NCBI RefSeq assembly: GCF_028769735.1
Contig: NW_026992301.1
Location: forward strand, 35,001-99,000
Direction: 5' to 3'
DNA: 64,000 bases
From: Zonotrichia leucophrys gambelii
Lineage: Eukaryota > Chordata > Aves > Passeriformes > Passerellidae
Shown here: positions 32,801 through 42,447 of the stretch, one piece after another
Layout of the letters: every line of letters starts with the position of its first letter
Numbering within the stretch: position 1 is the first letter of the stretch
Position numbers and translations under genes: made by a program
Notes under the pieces: generated by a model
What the model was told of the DNA's origin: nothing
Databases searched by the model: none
Seen by the model: only the letters and a program-made list of their open reading frames with translations

Positions 32801-35694
32801 AAAGTCTCTTTTCCCAGAGAAAGTTTCTTGTCCCGAGAAAAGTCGGAAAGTCTCTTTGAAAAGCTGGAAAGCCTCTTTTCCCAGAGAAAATTTATTGTCC
32901 CGAGAAAAGTTGGAAAGTCTCAGAAAAATTGGAAAGTCTCTTTTCCCAGAGAAAATTTCTTGTCCCGAGAAAGGCTGGAAACTCTCAGAAAAGTTGTAAA
33001 GTCTCAGAAAAGTTGGAAAGTCTCTTAGAAAAGCTGGAAAGTCTCTCTTCCTAGAGAAAGTTTCTTGTCCCGAGAAAAGTCAAAAAGTGTCTTTTCCCAG
33101 AGAAAATTTCTTGCCCCCAGAAAAGTTGGGAAGCCTCTTAGAAAAGTTGGAAAGTCTCTTTTCCCAGATAAAGTTTCTTGTCCTGAGAAAAGTTGGAAAG
33201 TCTCTTTTGCCAGCCAAGGAGTCAGAGCTCTTAATTTCTCATCATCAAGGTTGTTCATTGAGAATTGTTTATTAATATTATTTATTGTTTAATTTCTATA
33301 AAATTTTTCCTCCTGTCCAGCCGAGGTCATCTCATCATGACAGTCCAGGCACTCTGCCCATCCCCGGGGTGGTGTTATCTTTTTATACAAAAAACTACAA
33401 TATTTACATATGCACTATTTAAAACTACAATATTTAAATTACCTACAATATTAAAATTAAAAATAAAAAAACTACAGTATTAAAATTAAATAAAAATTAA
33501 ATAGACAGTGAGTTTCTACTCTAAACCAATCTAAAAGTGCCAACATCACAGCAGGAGACGGAGGCCAAGCAGAAGAAGGAGGAGGAAGGCTGGACCTGCC
33601 CAGATCCCTCCATCTTGTCCCCCTGAACCCCCATTCTAAAAACCCCAAAAATCTACTTTTTCACATGATTCCGAGTGATTCACCGTGCCCCGTGTCCCTT
33701 CTCTCCCCTCCAGGACATCAGCAGCACCTTGAGCAGGTAAGGGCGGGGCTTCCTGAGCACCAAAATATTCGGGTTTGTGCCCAAATCCCTGGTTTGGCCT
33801 CATTTGGAGACCAAAATATTCAGCTTTTTGCCCAAATCTGTGAGTGTGCACAGGGAATTCCCTCCGGGGTGGATCCTCAACCTTTTCTTTTCGTCCTTTT
33901 CCAGCCTCAGAAATGAAAATTTCCAGCTGCCCCCTTCGCCTCTTCCAGATTTGGAAAATAAAATTCAACATTTCAGGGAGGAAAACGTTCCCCTGGAGGA
34001 GACGCTGAGGAGATTCCGAGGTATTGGAGCAGGCTGGGGGATGAAGAGATTAATTTAATTGATTTTATTATATATAAAAATTGCATTATAAGTTTAACAA
34101 TTAAAATTAATTTAAAGTTTATTATATAATTAACATGCCTACGTGCATCCATAAATTATATTTGTGTGCCTGGGGCACGTGCAGTGACTTATTGTGATTA
34201 TTTTAAGCTGCAATTAGTTTTTTATTGCAATTTGTTGCAAAAATCTTGGATTTTTTATCAGTTCATGTTTCCCTTTCTCCCCTTTTTTCAGACATCCTGG
34301 CCTTCGAGCTGCCGGAGAAAAGTGAGTCCTGGGGTGGGGGAAAATGAGGGGAAATGAGGGGAAATAGGGAAAATGAGGGGAAATGAGGGGAAATCAGGAA
34401 AATGAGGCGAAATTAGGGGAAAATTAGGGGGAAATCAGGAGAAAATTAAGACAAATAAGGGGAAAATCAGGGGAAGAGGAAATGAGAAATGAGGGGAAAA
34501 TGATGGTAAATGAGGGGAAATAATGAAGGGGAAATGAGGAGGAAATAAGGGGGGAAATTATGGGAAATGAGGGGAAAATGAGGGAAATCGGGAAAATGAG
34601 GGGAAATGAGGGGAAATAATGAGTGGAAAACGATGGGAAAGGAGGGGAAAATTAGGGGAAACGATGGGAAAGGAGGGGAAAAGCCCCGCGGGGAAGGCAG
34701 GACGCACGGAATCCCCTCTGCCGCAGTGACGGTGACGCTGGACCCCAGCACCGCTCACCCCCAGCTCCTCGTGGCGCCCGACGGGAGCAGCGTCAGCTGG
34801 GAAAGAGCCCAGGACCCTCCCGGGGACGGACCCCAACCCAAACCCGGCACCGACCCCGGCACCGACCCCGGCACCGACCCCTCCGTGCTGGGCCGCGAGA
34901 GCGTCACGGGCGGGAGGCGCTGCTGGGACGTGCAGGTGGCACCAGAGGGGTCCTGGGCGCTGGGGGTGGCCAGGGAGACCCCCGGGAATGGGAGAGAGAC
35001 CCCCGGGATTGGGGCAGAGACCCTCGGGAGTGGGGCAGGGATGCCCGAGAGTGGGGCAGAGACCCTCGGGAATGGGAGAGAGACCCCTGAAAATGGGGCG
35101 GGGACCCTCGGGAGTGGGGCAGAGACCCTTGGGAGTGAGGCAGGGACCCACGAGACTGTGGAAGAGACCCCCAGGAATGGGGCAGAGACCCCCGGGAGTG
35201 GGACAGAGACCCCCAGGAATGGGGCAGAGGCCCTCGGGAATGGGGCAGAGACCCCCTGGAATGGGGCAGAGGCCCCTGGGAGTGGGACAGAGACCCCCAG
35301 GAATGGGGCAGAGGCCCCTGAAAATGGGGCAGGGAGCCTGGGGAGTGGGGCAGAGACCCCCAGGAGTGGGGCAGAGACCCCCGGGAATGGGGCAGAGACC
35401 CCCGGGAATGGGGCAGAGACCCCTGGGGGCTCCGAGTGGGAGCTCTGGTCCATGGGGCTCTGCCGGGGCCAGTTCTGGGCTCTCACCTCCCTGGAGCGCG
35501 TCCCGCTGTTCCTCGCCCGGGTCCCCAGCAGGGTGAGGGTGGCCCTGGACTACGAGAGGGGCCAGGTGGCGTTTTTCGATGCCGACGAGAGGAGTTTGAT
35601 CTTCGCCTTCCCGGCGGCCTCGTTCCAGGGGCAGAGCGTCCGCCCCTGGTTCCTGGTGTGGGGAGAGGGCGCCCGCATCACCCTGTGCCCCTGA
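29866..35694 (+). CDS. TRIM/B30.2 gene C with a 21-heptad insertion in the SPRY domain
   Basis: Seven exons, phases consistent: 29866-30273 (RING, B-box), 30838-30933 (96 nt), 32051-32281 (231 nt, coiled coil), 33714-33736 (23 nt), 33905-34020 (116 nt), 34292-34321 (30 nt), 34727-35694 (B30.2). Total 623 aa. RING has CPIC, CGHHFCRAC and CPRC; the B-box has CRRH, FCKED, CAIC and HRAHTVLP. An acidic run of seven glutamates lies between RING and B-box. The B30.2 opens [10 protein letters not shown] and ends WGEGARITLCP, with LDYERG. Between GVARE and GLCRGQFWAL the family normally has about 20 residues; here 34975-35430 codes for 21 heptads of the form ETPGNGA, about 150 residues. A GTDP repeat (three copies) precedes it. 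The frame is open throughout, so the product may be made, but target binding would probably be altered. Introns contain two solo LTRs. Confidence 0.82.
30475..30775. repeat. about 58-base tandem repeat, 5 copies, in intron 1 of gene C
   Basis: AAATCTGC(C/A)GGAATGTGGGC followed by AAAAAGAG(C/T)GGGA recurs. Confidence 0.9.
31004..31950 (-). mobile_element. solo LTR of an endogenous retrovirus with a duplicated U3
   Basis: On the minus strand it runs to a CA terminus (TGTGACGG on the plus strand at 31004). It has a TATA-like AGATAAAAGG about 70-80 bases upstream of GAAATAAAC, the probable polyadenylation signal, followed by a short U5-like end. An internal segment of about 250 bases is duplicated (31428-31667 and 31680-31943), including TTTATCAGTTTCTATATTCT and ACCCAGCTAACCAAACATT. 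No viral protein frame is present. The 5' limit is approximate. In intron 2 of gene C, opposite to its transcription. Confidence 0.65.
32310..33215. repeat. about 60-base minisatellite GGAAAGTCTCTTTTCCCAGA, about 14 copies
   Basis: Units contain AGTTTCTTGTCCCGAGAAAA, GTTGGAAAGTCTC and TCTTTTCCCAGAGAAA. Starts about 40 bases after the coiled-coil exon donor of gene C and runs directly into the LTR at 33200. The core resembles the 3' edge of that LTR (AAAAGTCTCTTTTC), which may be where the array was born. Confidence 0.92.
33200..33666 (-). mobile_element. solo LTR of an endogenous retrovirus, copy 1
   Basis: Read on the minus strand: TGTGAAAAAGTAGATTTTTG at the 5' end, then a CCATCTT/CAAGATGGAGG segment, a TATA box in TGTATAAAAAGATAAC, a GC-rich start region, and AATAAAC polyadenylation signals before the 3' edge. 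The same element is present at 40291-40727. No internal viral genes. In intron 3 of gene C, antisense to it. Confidence 0.75.
34340..34690. repeat. GGGGAAATGAGG-type tandem repeat
   Basis: Irregular 10-16 base units of GGGGAAAATGAG between the 30-nt and B30.2 exons of gene C, ending about 40 bases before the acceptor. Confidence 0.9.
34975..35430 (+). repeat. 21-base coding minisatellite inside the SPRY exon of gene C
   Basis: 21 complete 21-base units (for example GGGGCAGAGACCCCCGGGAA), translated as heptads ETPGNGA, ETLGSGA, EAPGSGT and similar, plus a partial one. Length is a multiple of three and no stop occurs. Units differ mainly at second and fourth heptad positions; ETPGNGA occurs as identical neighbours at the 3' end, a sign of recent copy-number change. 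Confidence 0.93.
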
Positions 35695-35900
35695 GCGCCC
35701 CCAAATCCCGGGGTTTTCTCACCATTCCCGGCTCTCCCAGGAATTTGTGGCTGCTGGAGTTGCTGAGCACCCCTCGGGGTCGCTGGCCTGAGGTGTCACC
35801 CCCAAATCTGGGGGCTGAAAACGGAGCTAAATGTGTCCCACCCCATCCTGTCCCACCCCAATCCCTTTTCTCTCCTCCCCTCCCCTCTGGCTTTGGATGA

Positions 35901-35906
35901 ATTAAA
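35901..35906 (+). terminator. probable poly(A) signal of gene C
   Basis: ATTAAA about 205 bases after the stop codon, followed 25-45 bases later by a GT-rich TTTGTCTGGTGTTTG element. Confidence 0.6.
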
Positions 35907-35959
35907 AACCCAAAATTTGCATGTTTCAACTTTGTCTGGTGTTTGCTGCCGCTGGGTGT

Positions 35960-36090
35960 TTCATTTAATTTTGCTTAATTAAACCCCATTTGTTTAACTA
36001 AACCCCATTTGTTTAATTAAACCCCATTTGTTTAATTAAATCCCATTTGTTTAATTTGTTTAGTTAATTTAATTTGTTTAATTAAACCTC
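35960..36090. repeat. (TTTAATTAAACCCCATTTG)n, about 5 copies
   Basis: 18-21 base units downstream of gene C. Confidence 0.85.
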
Positions 36091-36519
36091 ATTTGTGTTT
36101 GTGCCCTGCAAGAGCCACAAGCCCCGAGCAGGTGTCCCAGGCACTGTCCCTGTCCCTTCTCCCCGGAGGCCACGTCCCACTGGTGGCACTCAGGAAGGAC
36201 ACAGAGGGGGAAATCACAATTTAAAAATTATTATTAATTATTATTTTTATTATTAACGATATAAATCACGGAATCCACAGACCTGGTCACCACAGGGACC
36301 TTTTTCAGAAAGAAAAGACCAACTCCACCATTACATAAGAAAATGTAACTTCAGAGTCCTTGGTTTGGAGGTGGGATTGTCTACAGCCAGACAGGCAAGA
36401 CTTGGAAAAATTGGCCTTTCCATTCCAATTTCTCCCATTTTCCCCTTCTTCCAAATTACTCTGACCCACAGTCCCTTCTCCACAGATTCTTCCCTGTTTA
36501 GTGCCTCATTTTCCCCTAA

Positions 36520-36890
36520 AATTAACCCTAATCTTAAACCTAACCCTAACATAACCTTAACCCTAAACCGAATGTTAACCCTACTCCTAACGCCAGCCTA
36601 ACCCTAAACCTAACCTAACCCTGGTACTAACTGTAACCCTAACCAAAACCTAACCCTAAAGCTAAGCTGAAGCCTACCCATAACCCAAATCCAAACCCAG
36701 ACCAAACCCTAACCCTAACCCTAACCCTAACCCTAACCCTACCCATAACCCAAATCCAAACCCATAACCCAAACCCTAACCCTAACCCTAACCCTAACCC
36801 TAACCTAACCCTAATCTTAACTCTAACCGTAACCCAACTCTAACCTTAACTCTAACCCGAAACTAACCCTAATATTAACCCCAAACTCAA
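36520..36890 (-). repeat. interstitial telomeric repeat array (CCCTAA)n, degenerate
   Basis: About 370 bases dominated by AACCCTAACCCTAA with two cleaner blocks (36705-36740 and 36775-36805) and variants such as CCTTAA, CCATAACC and AAATCCAAACC. Lies 50 bases from the stop codon of gene D, in its presumed 3' UTR. Confidence 0.95.
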
Positions 36891-36937
36891 ACCCCAAACC
36901 CACACAATTTTCTGTGAGTTTTGGGGGACATTTCCCC

Positions 36938-38892
36938 TCAGGGCCACACGCGCAGCCGTGACCGGGCCCCCACCACCCAGAGCCAGGGCCGGAGCCTCTC
37001 CCCACCGAAGGCCGCCCGGGAGAAGACGAAGAGCAGCGCCCCGTCCTCGGCGTCCAGGAAGGCCACGGAGCCGCCGTGGCAGTCCAGGTGCACGCTGACC
37101 CGGCGCGGCAGCCACCGCGGCGCCACCGGGGTCACCTTGCGCGCCGTCAGCGCCCGCAGCTGCGCGCCCCACTTCTCCAGCGCCCAGATGCCGCCCTGCG
37201 GGCCCAGGCTCAGCCGCCCCTTCCTGGGCACCGAGTCCCGCGCCACGCCCACGGCCCAGTCGCCGCCGTCGCCCACGTCCACGTGCCAGCAGTGGCGCCC
37301 GGACACGAAGCCCTGGCGGCCCAGCACGAAGGGCCAGTGGTCGAAGCGCTCGGGGCAGTCCGGGAGCTGGCGGGGCGAGGATCCGCGCCAGACGCTCTTG
37401 CCGTCCTCGGAGAGAACCAGCTCGGGGTGCGCCGTGTCGGGGTCCAGGGTCACGCTGGCTGTGGGACAGAGCTGGGGTCAGTGTGTGCGTTTTCTTAATT
37501 TGGAGTGTCAATTTGTAATTTGGTAATCTGTGTTTTCATCCCCCCGCCCTTAGACCAAATGCTCTTGCCGTCCTCAGAGAGAACCATCTCAGGGTGCGCA
37601 GTGTCGGGGTCCAGGGTCACGCTGGCTGTGGGACAGAGCTGGGTCAGTGTTGGGGTGTTAATTGGCATGTTAATTGGATGTTAATTTGTAATTTTGTAAG
37701 GGTTTTCCTCCCCCCGTCTTTAGACCAAACGCTCTTCCCATCTGTGTCGGGGTCCAGGGTCACGCTGGCTGTGGGGGAACAGAGCTGGGGTCAGTGTTGG
37801 GGTGTGTTTTCTTAATTTGGAGTGTTAATTTGGAGTGTTAATTTGTAATTTTGAAAGGGTTTTCCTCCCCTGCCTTTGGACCAAATGCTCTTCCTGTCCT
37901 CCGACAGCGCCAGCTCAGGGTGCGCCGTGTCGGGGTCCAGGACGGGAAAACGCCAGCTCAGCTCCTCCAGCTCTCCCAAAATCTGATTTAAATCTGGTTT
38001 TGTTCTCCCCTGGGTACCTTGGAGCTTCCTCAGGGTTTCCTTCAGGGCGCTGCTCCTCCAGGAGAAGTGACAAACTCGCTCTTCCAGCCCAGGAGCCGCA
38101 TCCAGGGGCAGCTGGAAAGTCACTTTCCCACACCTGGAAATAAAAATAAATTAAAACAAAACCGACAAAACCCCCTGACACTTCTCAGAACAGCCAGGGA
38201 GGTTTCAGGAGCCGCCAGCAATGAGGGCTGGTGCTGCTGGAATTTTGGGATTTAATTTCCCCCCTTTCCCTTGGGAATCCAGGAGATCAAAGGCCAAATT
38301 TCCCTGTTGGATTCATTTCCTTTTCTAAACCTACATTTTTTCTAAACTTAAATTTTTTCTAATTTTTCTAAACCTACATTTTTTTCTAATTTTTTTTCTA
38401 AATTTTTTTATGAGGAAGGAAGAAATTTTTGGGGGGAATTTTGGGCCGGAGCAAAGACCCAAGAGTTTTACATTATTTTGAGATTTTTGAGACCAAATCA
38501 CTGAGGACCAGCACATCCCAAAAGGAGCCGATTTCCGAGTTCCCTCCTCCATTCCTCCGGGGGAAACTCGTGGAAAAGATTTTCCAGGGAGAAGAAACCA
38601 CAAACCTGCTGATGGAGCTCTTCACATCCTGGGGGAAGAGAGAAACGAGAGGCAGCTCAGCCTGAGATCCCTCAAAATCACAGAAAAGCAAATTATTTGG
38701 GAATTCTGGGAACCACCAGCCCCCCCCAGGGGGTTTAATTCCCTTTTCCCCAGATTTTCCCTCAGAACGGGAGAATTCCCTCACCTGCTGCTGTTTTTTC
38801 TCCTCCTGACCCTGTTCTGGGGTTTCCTGGTGGGAAATCTCCGGGATTTTTTTCGCCTGCCTCTTCTCCAGCTCATTTTTCAGATCTTGCAG
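36938..38892 (-). CDS. TRIM-like B30.2 gene D, no RING or B-box found; possibly a pseudogene
   Basis: Exons that join in frame: 38892-38785 (108 nt, Q/E/K-rich), 38628-38606 (23 nt, DVKSSIS), 38133-38018 (116 nt), 37458-36938 (B30.2, stop). The B30.2 starts VTLDPDTAHPELVLSEDGKS and ends RLRVWP. Two signature motifs are degenerate: WHVDV for WEVEV, and LDCHGG for LDYEGG. The 108-nt exon takes the place of the usual 96- and 231-nt exons and looks like a coiled-coil remnant (ELEKRQAKK, QEEKKQQQ). I found no RING or B-box exon from 38.9 kb up to the next gene; an LTR and a large repeat array sit there instead. A further 5' piece ending ALEDL with a GT donor near 39211 fits the phase but has no start codon. 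Either a RING-less TRIM-type protein or a beheaded pseudogene. Its 23-nt exon donor GTTTGTGG matches gene B, suggesting close paralogy. Confidence 0.6.
37549..37950 (-). repeat. three decayed copies of the B30.2 exon start in the last intron of gene D
   Basis: Copy 1 (about 37553-37627) and copy 2 (about 37727-37770) keep the acceptor and the code for SVTLDPDT; copy 1 continues to LSEDGKS. Copy 3 (about 37880-37940) keeps the LSED and TAHPELAL part but has lost the acceptor. The real acceptor is at 37458; the copied ones are at about 37625 and 37768. Intron sequence TTAATTTGTAATTT is duplicated with them. Confidence 0.88.
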
Positions 38893-40290
38893 CTGTGGGA
38901 ACGAGAGGAGCTCAGTTTGGGCAGAATTTGACAAAATTTGGGCAGCAGGGCTTTCAAATTGCAAAAATAAGGAAAAACGGGGTGGGAAATACGACCAGGA
39001 ACTCATGGAAAGGAATTTCCCGTGGGGAAAAACCCTGGATTCAAACCCCGAGGCGAGGAGCTCAAATCCCTGTAGATCCCTGCCCAAATTCTGCCCAAAT
39101 CGGGACAAATTCTGCCCAAATCCGTGCTAACATCGTTTTCCCTCCAAAGGAGCATTCGCAAGCTCGGATTGTCCCCAAATGTCCCCAGGGTCAGCAGGCG
39201 GCACCTACCAGGTCCTCCAGGGCCGCTCTCCTTCCTCGGAGTCTTCCTCCCCGGTCTCCCGAAGCCGAATCCCGGCTGGAATTCCCTCCCTGAGGATCCG
39301 GACCCGGCCGGGTTTGGTCCTTCCCGGCTCTGCCTCCCTGTCCCGGGTGGATCCGTGCCACGCCTCAGGTGCCCCTCCGGCTCTCCCGGCTTTTCCGCAT
39401 CAGAATTCCAGGTTTTCATCCCCCGAGCTGCTCCGCCCCGCTCCTTCTGCACCCAAATCATCCCAAAAACCCTGGAGAAACGGGATCCGGGTGGAAGAGG
39501 AGCTCCTGCACCCAAATCATCCCAAAAACCCTGGAGAAACGGGATCCGGGTGGGAGAGGAACTCCCGGGGCTCGGCGGGACCAGAAATGGGGCAAATCCG
39601 ATGGAAAGAGGGGAAAAGTCCCCAACCCATCCCGCGCCGGTTTTTCCGGGCCCAGCGTCGCTCCCGGTTCCTCTTCTCGGTTCCGGAATTAATTTTGGGG
39701 CAGTTTCGCTGCTGCCGCTTCCTCTTTTGGGTTTCCTCGGAAGAAAATCGCGCGTTTTTGAGGAAATTGATGTCTCTGAAAGCAGCAGAAATCGCCAGAA
39801 TTCGTGTCCTGGGTCTGCAATCTGAGGCACCGCCTGCCCTGGGGCTGGTCCCACCTCGTCCCTCCCCAGCCTTTTTTGGGGATAAATAATGTAAAAATTG
39901 GGTTTGCGTGAATAAATGAAGTGAAAATTGGGTGTGAGTGGATAAATTTGGTTTGTGTGGATAAATAAAGTGAAAATTGGGTGTGAGCAGCTGGGGAGGA
40001 GGAAGCTCAGCGAGGTTTCCTCATCCCACGTGGATTTTTCTGATTTATCACCCAGAGACTCAAAAATCCAGAGGAAATCCCGGGGGGGGGGAGGCATCCT
40101 TTTAGTTGAGAAAAATAAAACACAGAAAAACACTAAACATCCTTTTATATGAGAAAAATAAAATTACAAATGCTAGGAATGTGGAAACCGCCCCCAAAGT
40201 GAGGGGTGAAGGGCTCAGGACACCCCCTGGACAAAAACCATTTCGGTCCTGGGGTCTCTGCTGCTCAGAATGACCCCACGATAAATTAAA
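38893..40290. other. region upstream of gene D
   Basis: GC-rich, with the candidate partial exon ending near 39211 and a two-copy repeat at 39447-39560 (CACCCAAATCATCCCAAAAA then CCCTGGAGAAACGGGATCC). 39890-40180 contains GTGAAAATTGGGTGTGAG repeats and AT-rich sequence. No RING domain in any frame. Confidence 0.55.
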
Positions 40291-40727
40291 AAGTCTCTTT
40301 TCTCAGTCAAGAAGGAGTCAGAACTCTTCATTTCTCATTCTCAAGGTTGTTTATTTTATTTATTTTTTATTTATTCTATCTCTAAAATTATTTCTCCTGT
40401 CCAGCTGAGGTCCTCTCAGCAGGACAGTCCAGGCACTCTGCCCGCCCCCGGGGCGGGGTTATCTTTTTATACAAAAAACTACAATATTTACACACACACT
40501 ATTTAAAACTACAATATTTAAATTAACTACAATATTAAAATTAAAAATAAAAAAAGCTACAATATTAAAATCAAATAAAAATTAAATACACAGTGAGCTT
40601 CTTCTCCAAACCAGTCCAAAAGTGCCAACATCCCAGCAGAAGATGCAGGCCAAGAAGAAAGGCTGGACACGCCCAGATTCCTCCATCTTGCCCCATTCTA
40701 AAAACCCCAAAAATCTACTTTTTCACC
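40291..40727 (-). mobile_element. solo LTR of an endogenous retrovirus, copy 2
   Basis: Same element and orientation as 33200-33666: shared TATACAAAAAACTACAATAT (plus strand), CAGTCCAGGCACTCTGCCC and TCTACTTTTTCAC. Sequence beyond TTTTCAC diverges between the copies, which fixes the 5' LTR edge. 40728-41000 may be adjoining retroviral or repeat-seed DNA; no viral gene recognised. Confidence 0.75.
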
Positions 40728-41029
40728 CTGTGATAAATTCACTATCATTCCACTTAAACTTTCGTGGCTTGTAATTCTTCATATAAAGGTTGGTAATTGT
40801 TTTTCCCAATCAAAGGCACGGGGGGGGTCCTGGGCTCTGTGCCAGGGTCTCTGAGCCCCCTGGGCAGGAGCTCGAGTCCTCCAGGGCATCCAGAGGAATT
40901 TCTGGGTTCTGAAACTTTGGGAAAAGAGGAAATTGGGGAGGATCCATCCCACCAAGGGCACAACAAGGTAAAAACCCCACACGCCAAACTGGGCTCCTTC
41001 TGGAGCCATCCCAGACCTCCTGGTGGACT

Positions 41030-42447
41030 CAGAGGGTTGGAATCACCTGGGATTCATCCCCTCAGGAGCAGATCCTCATGGAGAACCCGAATCCCACCCA
41101 ATCCAGGACTCCAAGGGTTGGAATCACCTGGAACTCATCCCCTCATCCCTCAGGAGCAGATCCTCATGGAGAACCCGAATCCCACCCAATCCGGGACTCA
41201 GAGGGTTGGAATCACCTGGAACTCATCCCTCAGGAGCAGATCCTCATGGAGAACCCAAATCCCACCCAATCCGGGACTCAGAAGGTTGGAATCACCTGGA
41301 ACTCATCCCCTCAAAGCCCTCAGGAGCAGATCCTCATGGAGAACCCGAATCCCACCCAATCCAGGACTCCAACAGTTGGAATCACCTGGGATTCATCCCC
41401 TCAGGAGCAGATCCTCATGGAGAACCCGAATCCCACCCAATCCAGTACTCAGAGGGTTGGAATCACCTGGGATTCATCCCCTCATCCCCTCAGGAGCAGA
41501 TCCTCATGGAGAACCCGAACCCGGCTCCTAGGGTTGGATCCCAGGGATTCACCCCCATCCGGCAGGAGCTCGAGTCCTCATGGGCATCCACAGAGTACTC
41601 TGGGTTCTGAATACTTGGGAACAGAGGAGATTGGGAGATCCAATCCCACCAAGGCACAACAGTTGGAAATACCGCACATCCCAACGGGCAGTCCTTTTGG
41701 AGAATCCGATCCTCGAGGACTCAGAGGGTTGGAATCACCTGGGATTCATCCCCTCATCCCTCAGGAGCAGATCCTCATGGAGAACCCAAATCCCACCCAA
41801 TCCAGGACTCCAACGGTTGGAATCACCTGGGATTCATCCCCTCATCCCCTCAGGAGCAGATCCTCATGGAGAACCCGAATCCCACCCAGTCCAGGACTCC
41901 AACGGTTGGAATCACCTGGAACTCATCCCTCAGGAGCAGATCCACATCTAGAACCCGAATCCCACCCACTCCGGTACTCAAGGGTGGCATCACCTGGAAT
42001 CCCTCACCCCTCAGGAGCAGATCCTCATGGAGAACCTGAATCCCACCCAATCCAGTACTCAAAGGGTCGGCATGACCTGGAAATTCTCCCTCAGGAGCAG
42101 ATCCTCATGGAGAACCCAAATCCCACCCAATCCGGACTCAGAAGGTTGGAATCACCTGGGATTCATCCCTCAGGAGCAGATCCATCATGAGAACCCGAAT
42201 CCCACCCAATCCAGTACTCAAGGGTGGAATCACCTGGAACCTCTCCCTCAGGAGCAGATCCTCATGGAGAATCCGAATCCCACCCAATCCGGGACTCAGA
42301 GGGTTGGAATCACCTGGGATCATCCCTCATCCCTCAGGAGCAGATCTCATGGAGAACCGAATCCACCAATCCAGGACTCCAACAGTTGGAATCACCTGGA
42401 TTCATCCCCTCAGGAGCAGATCCTCATGGAGAACCCGAATCCCACCC
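41030..42447. repeat. about 81-base satellite-like array, about 17 copies
   Basis: Unit contains GGTTGGAATCACCTGG(A/G)A, CTCAGGAGCAGATCCTCATGG and AGAACCCGAATCCCACCCA. A longer segment (GAGCTCGAGTCCTC to CCACCAAGG, near 40870-40970) recurs at 41568-41665, so the array has a higher-order structure. Its right end enters the coding exon of gene E: the last unit supplies that protein's final residues and stop codon at 42410. Confidence 0.93.

Noticed and set aside
40754..41009. Possible retroviral internal frame next to the LTR on the minus strand
   Set aside because: Two short overlapping frames without a recognisable viral motif; the same sequence recurs inside the satellite array, so it may be a repeat seed.
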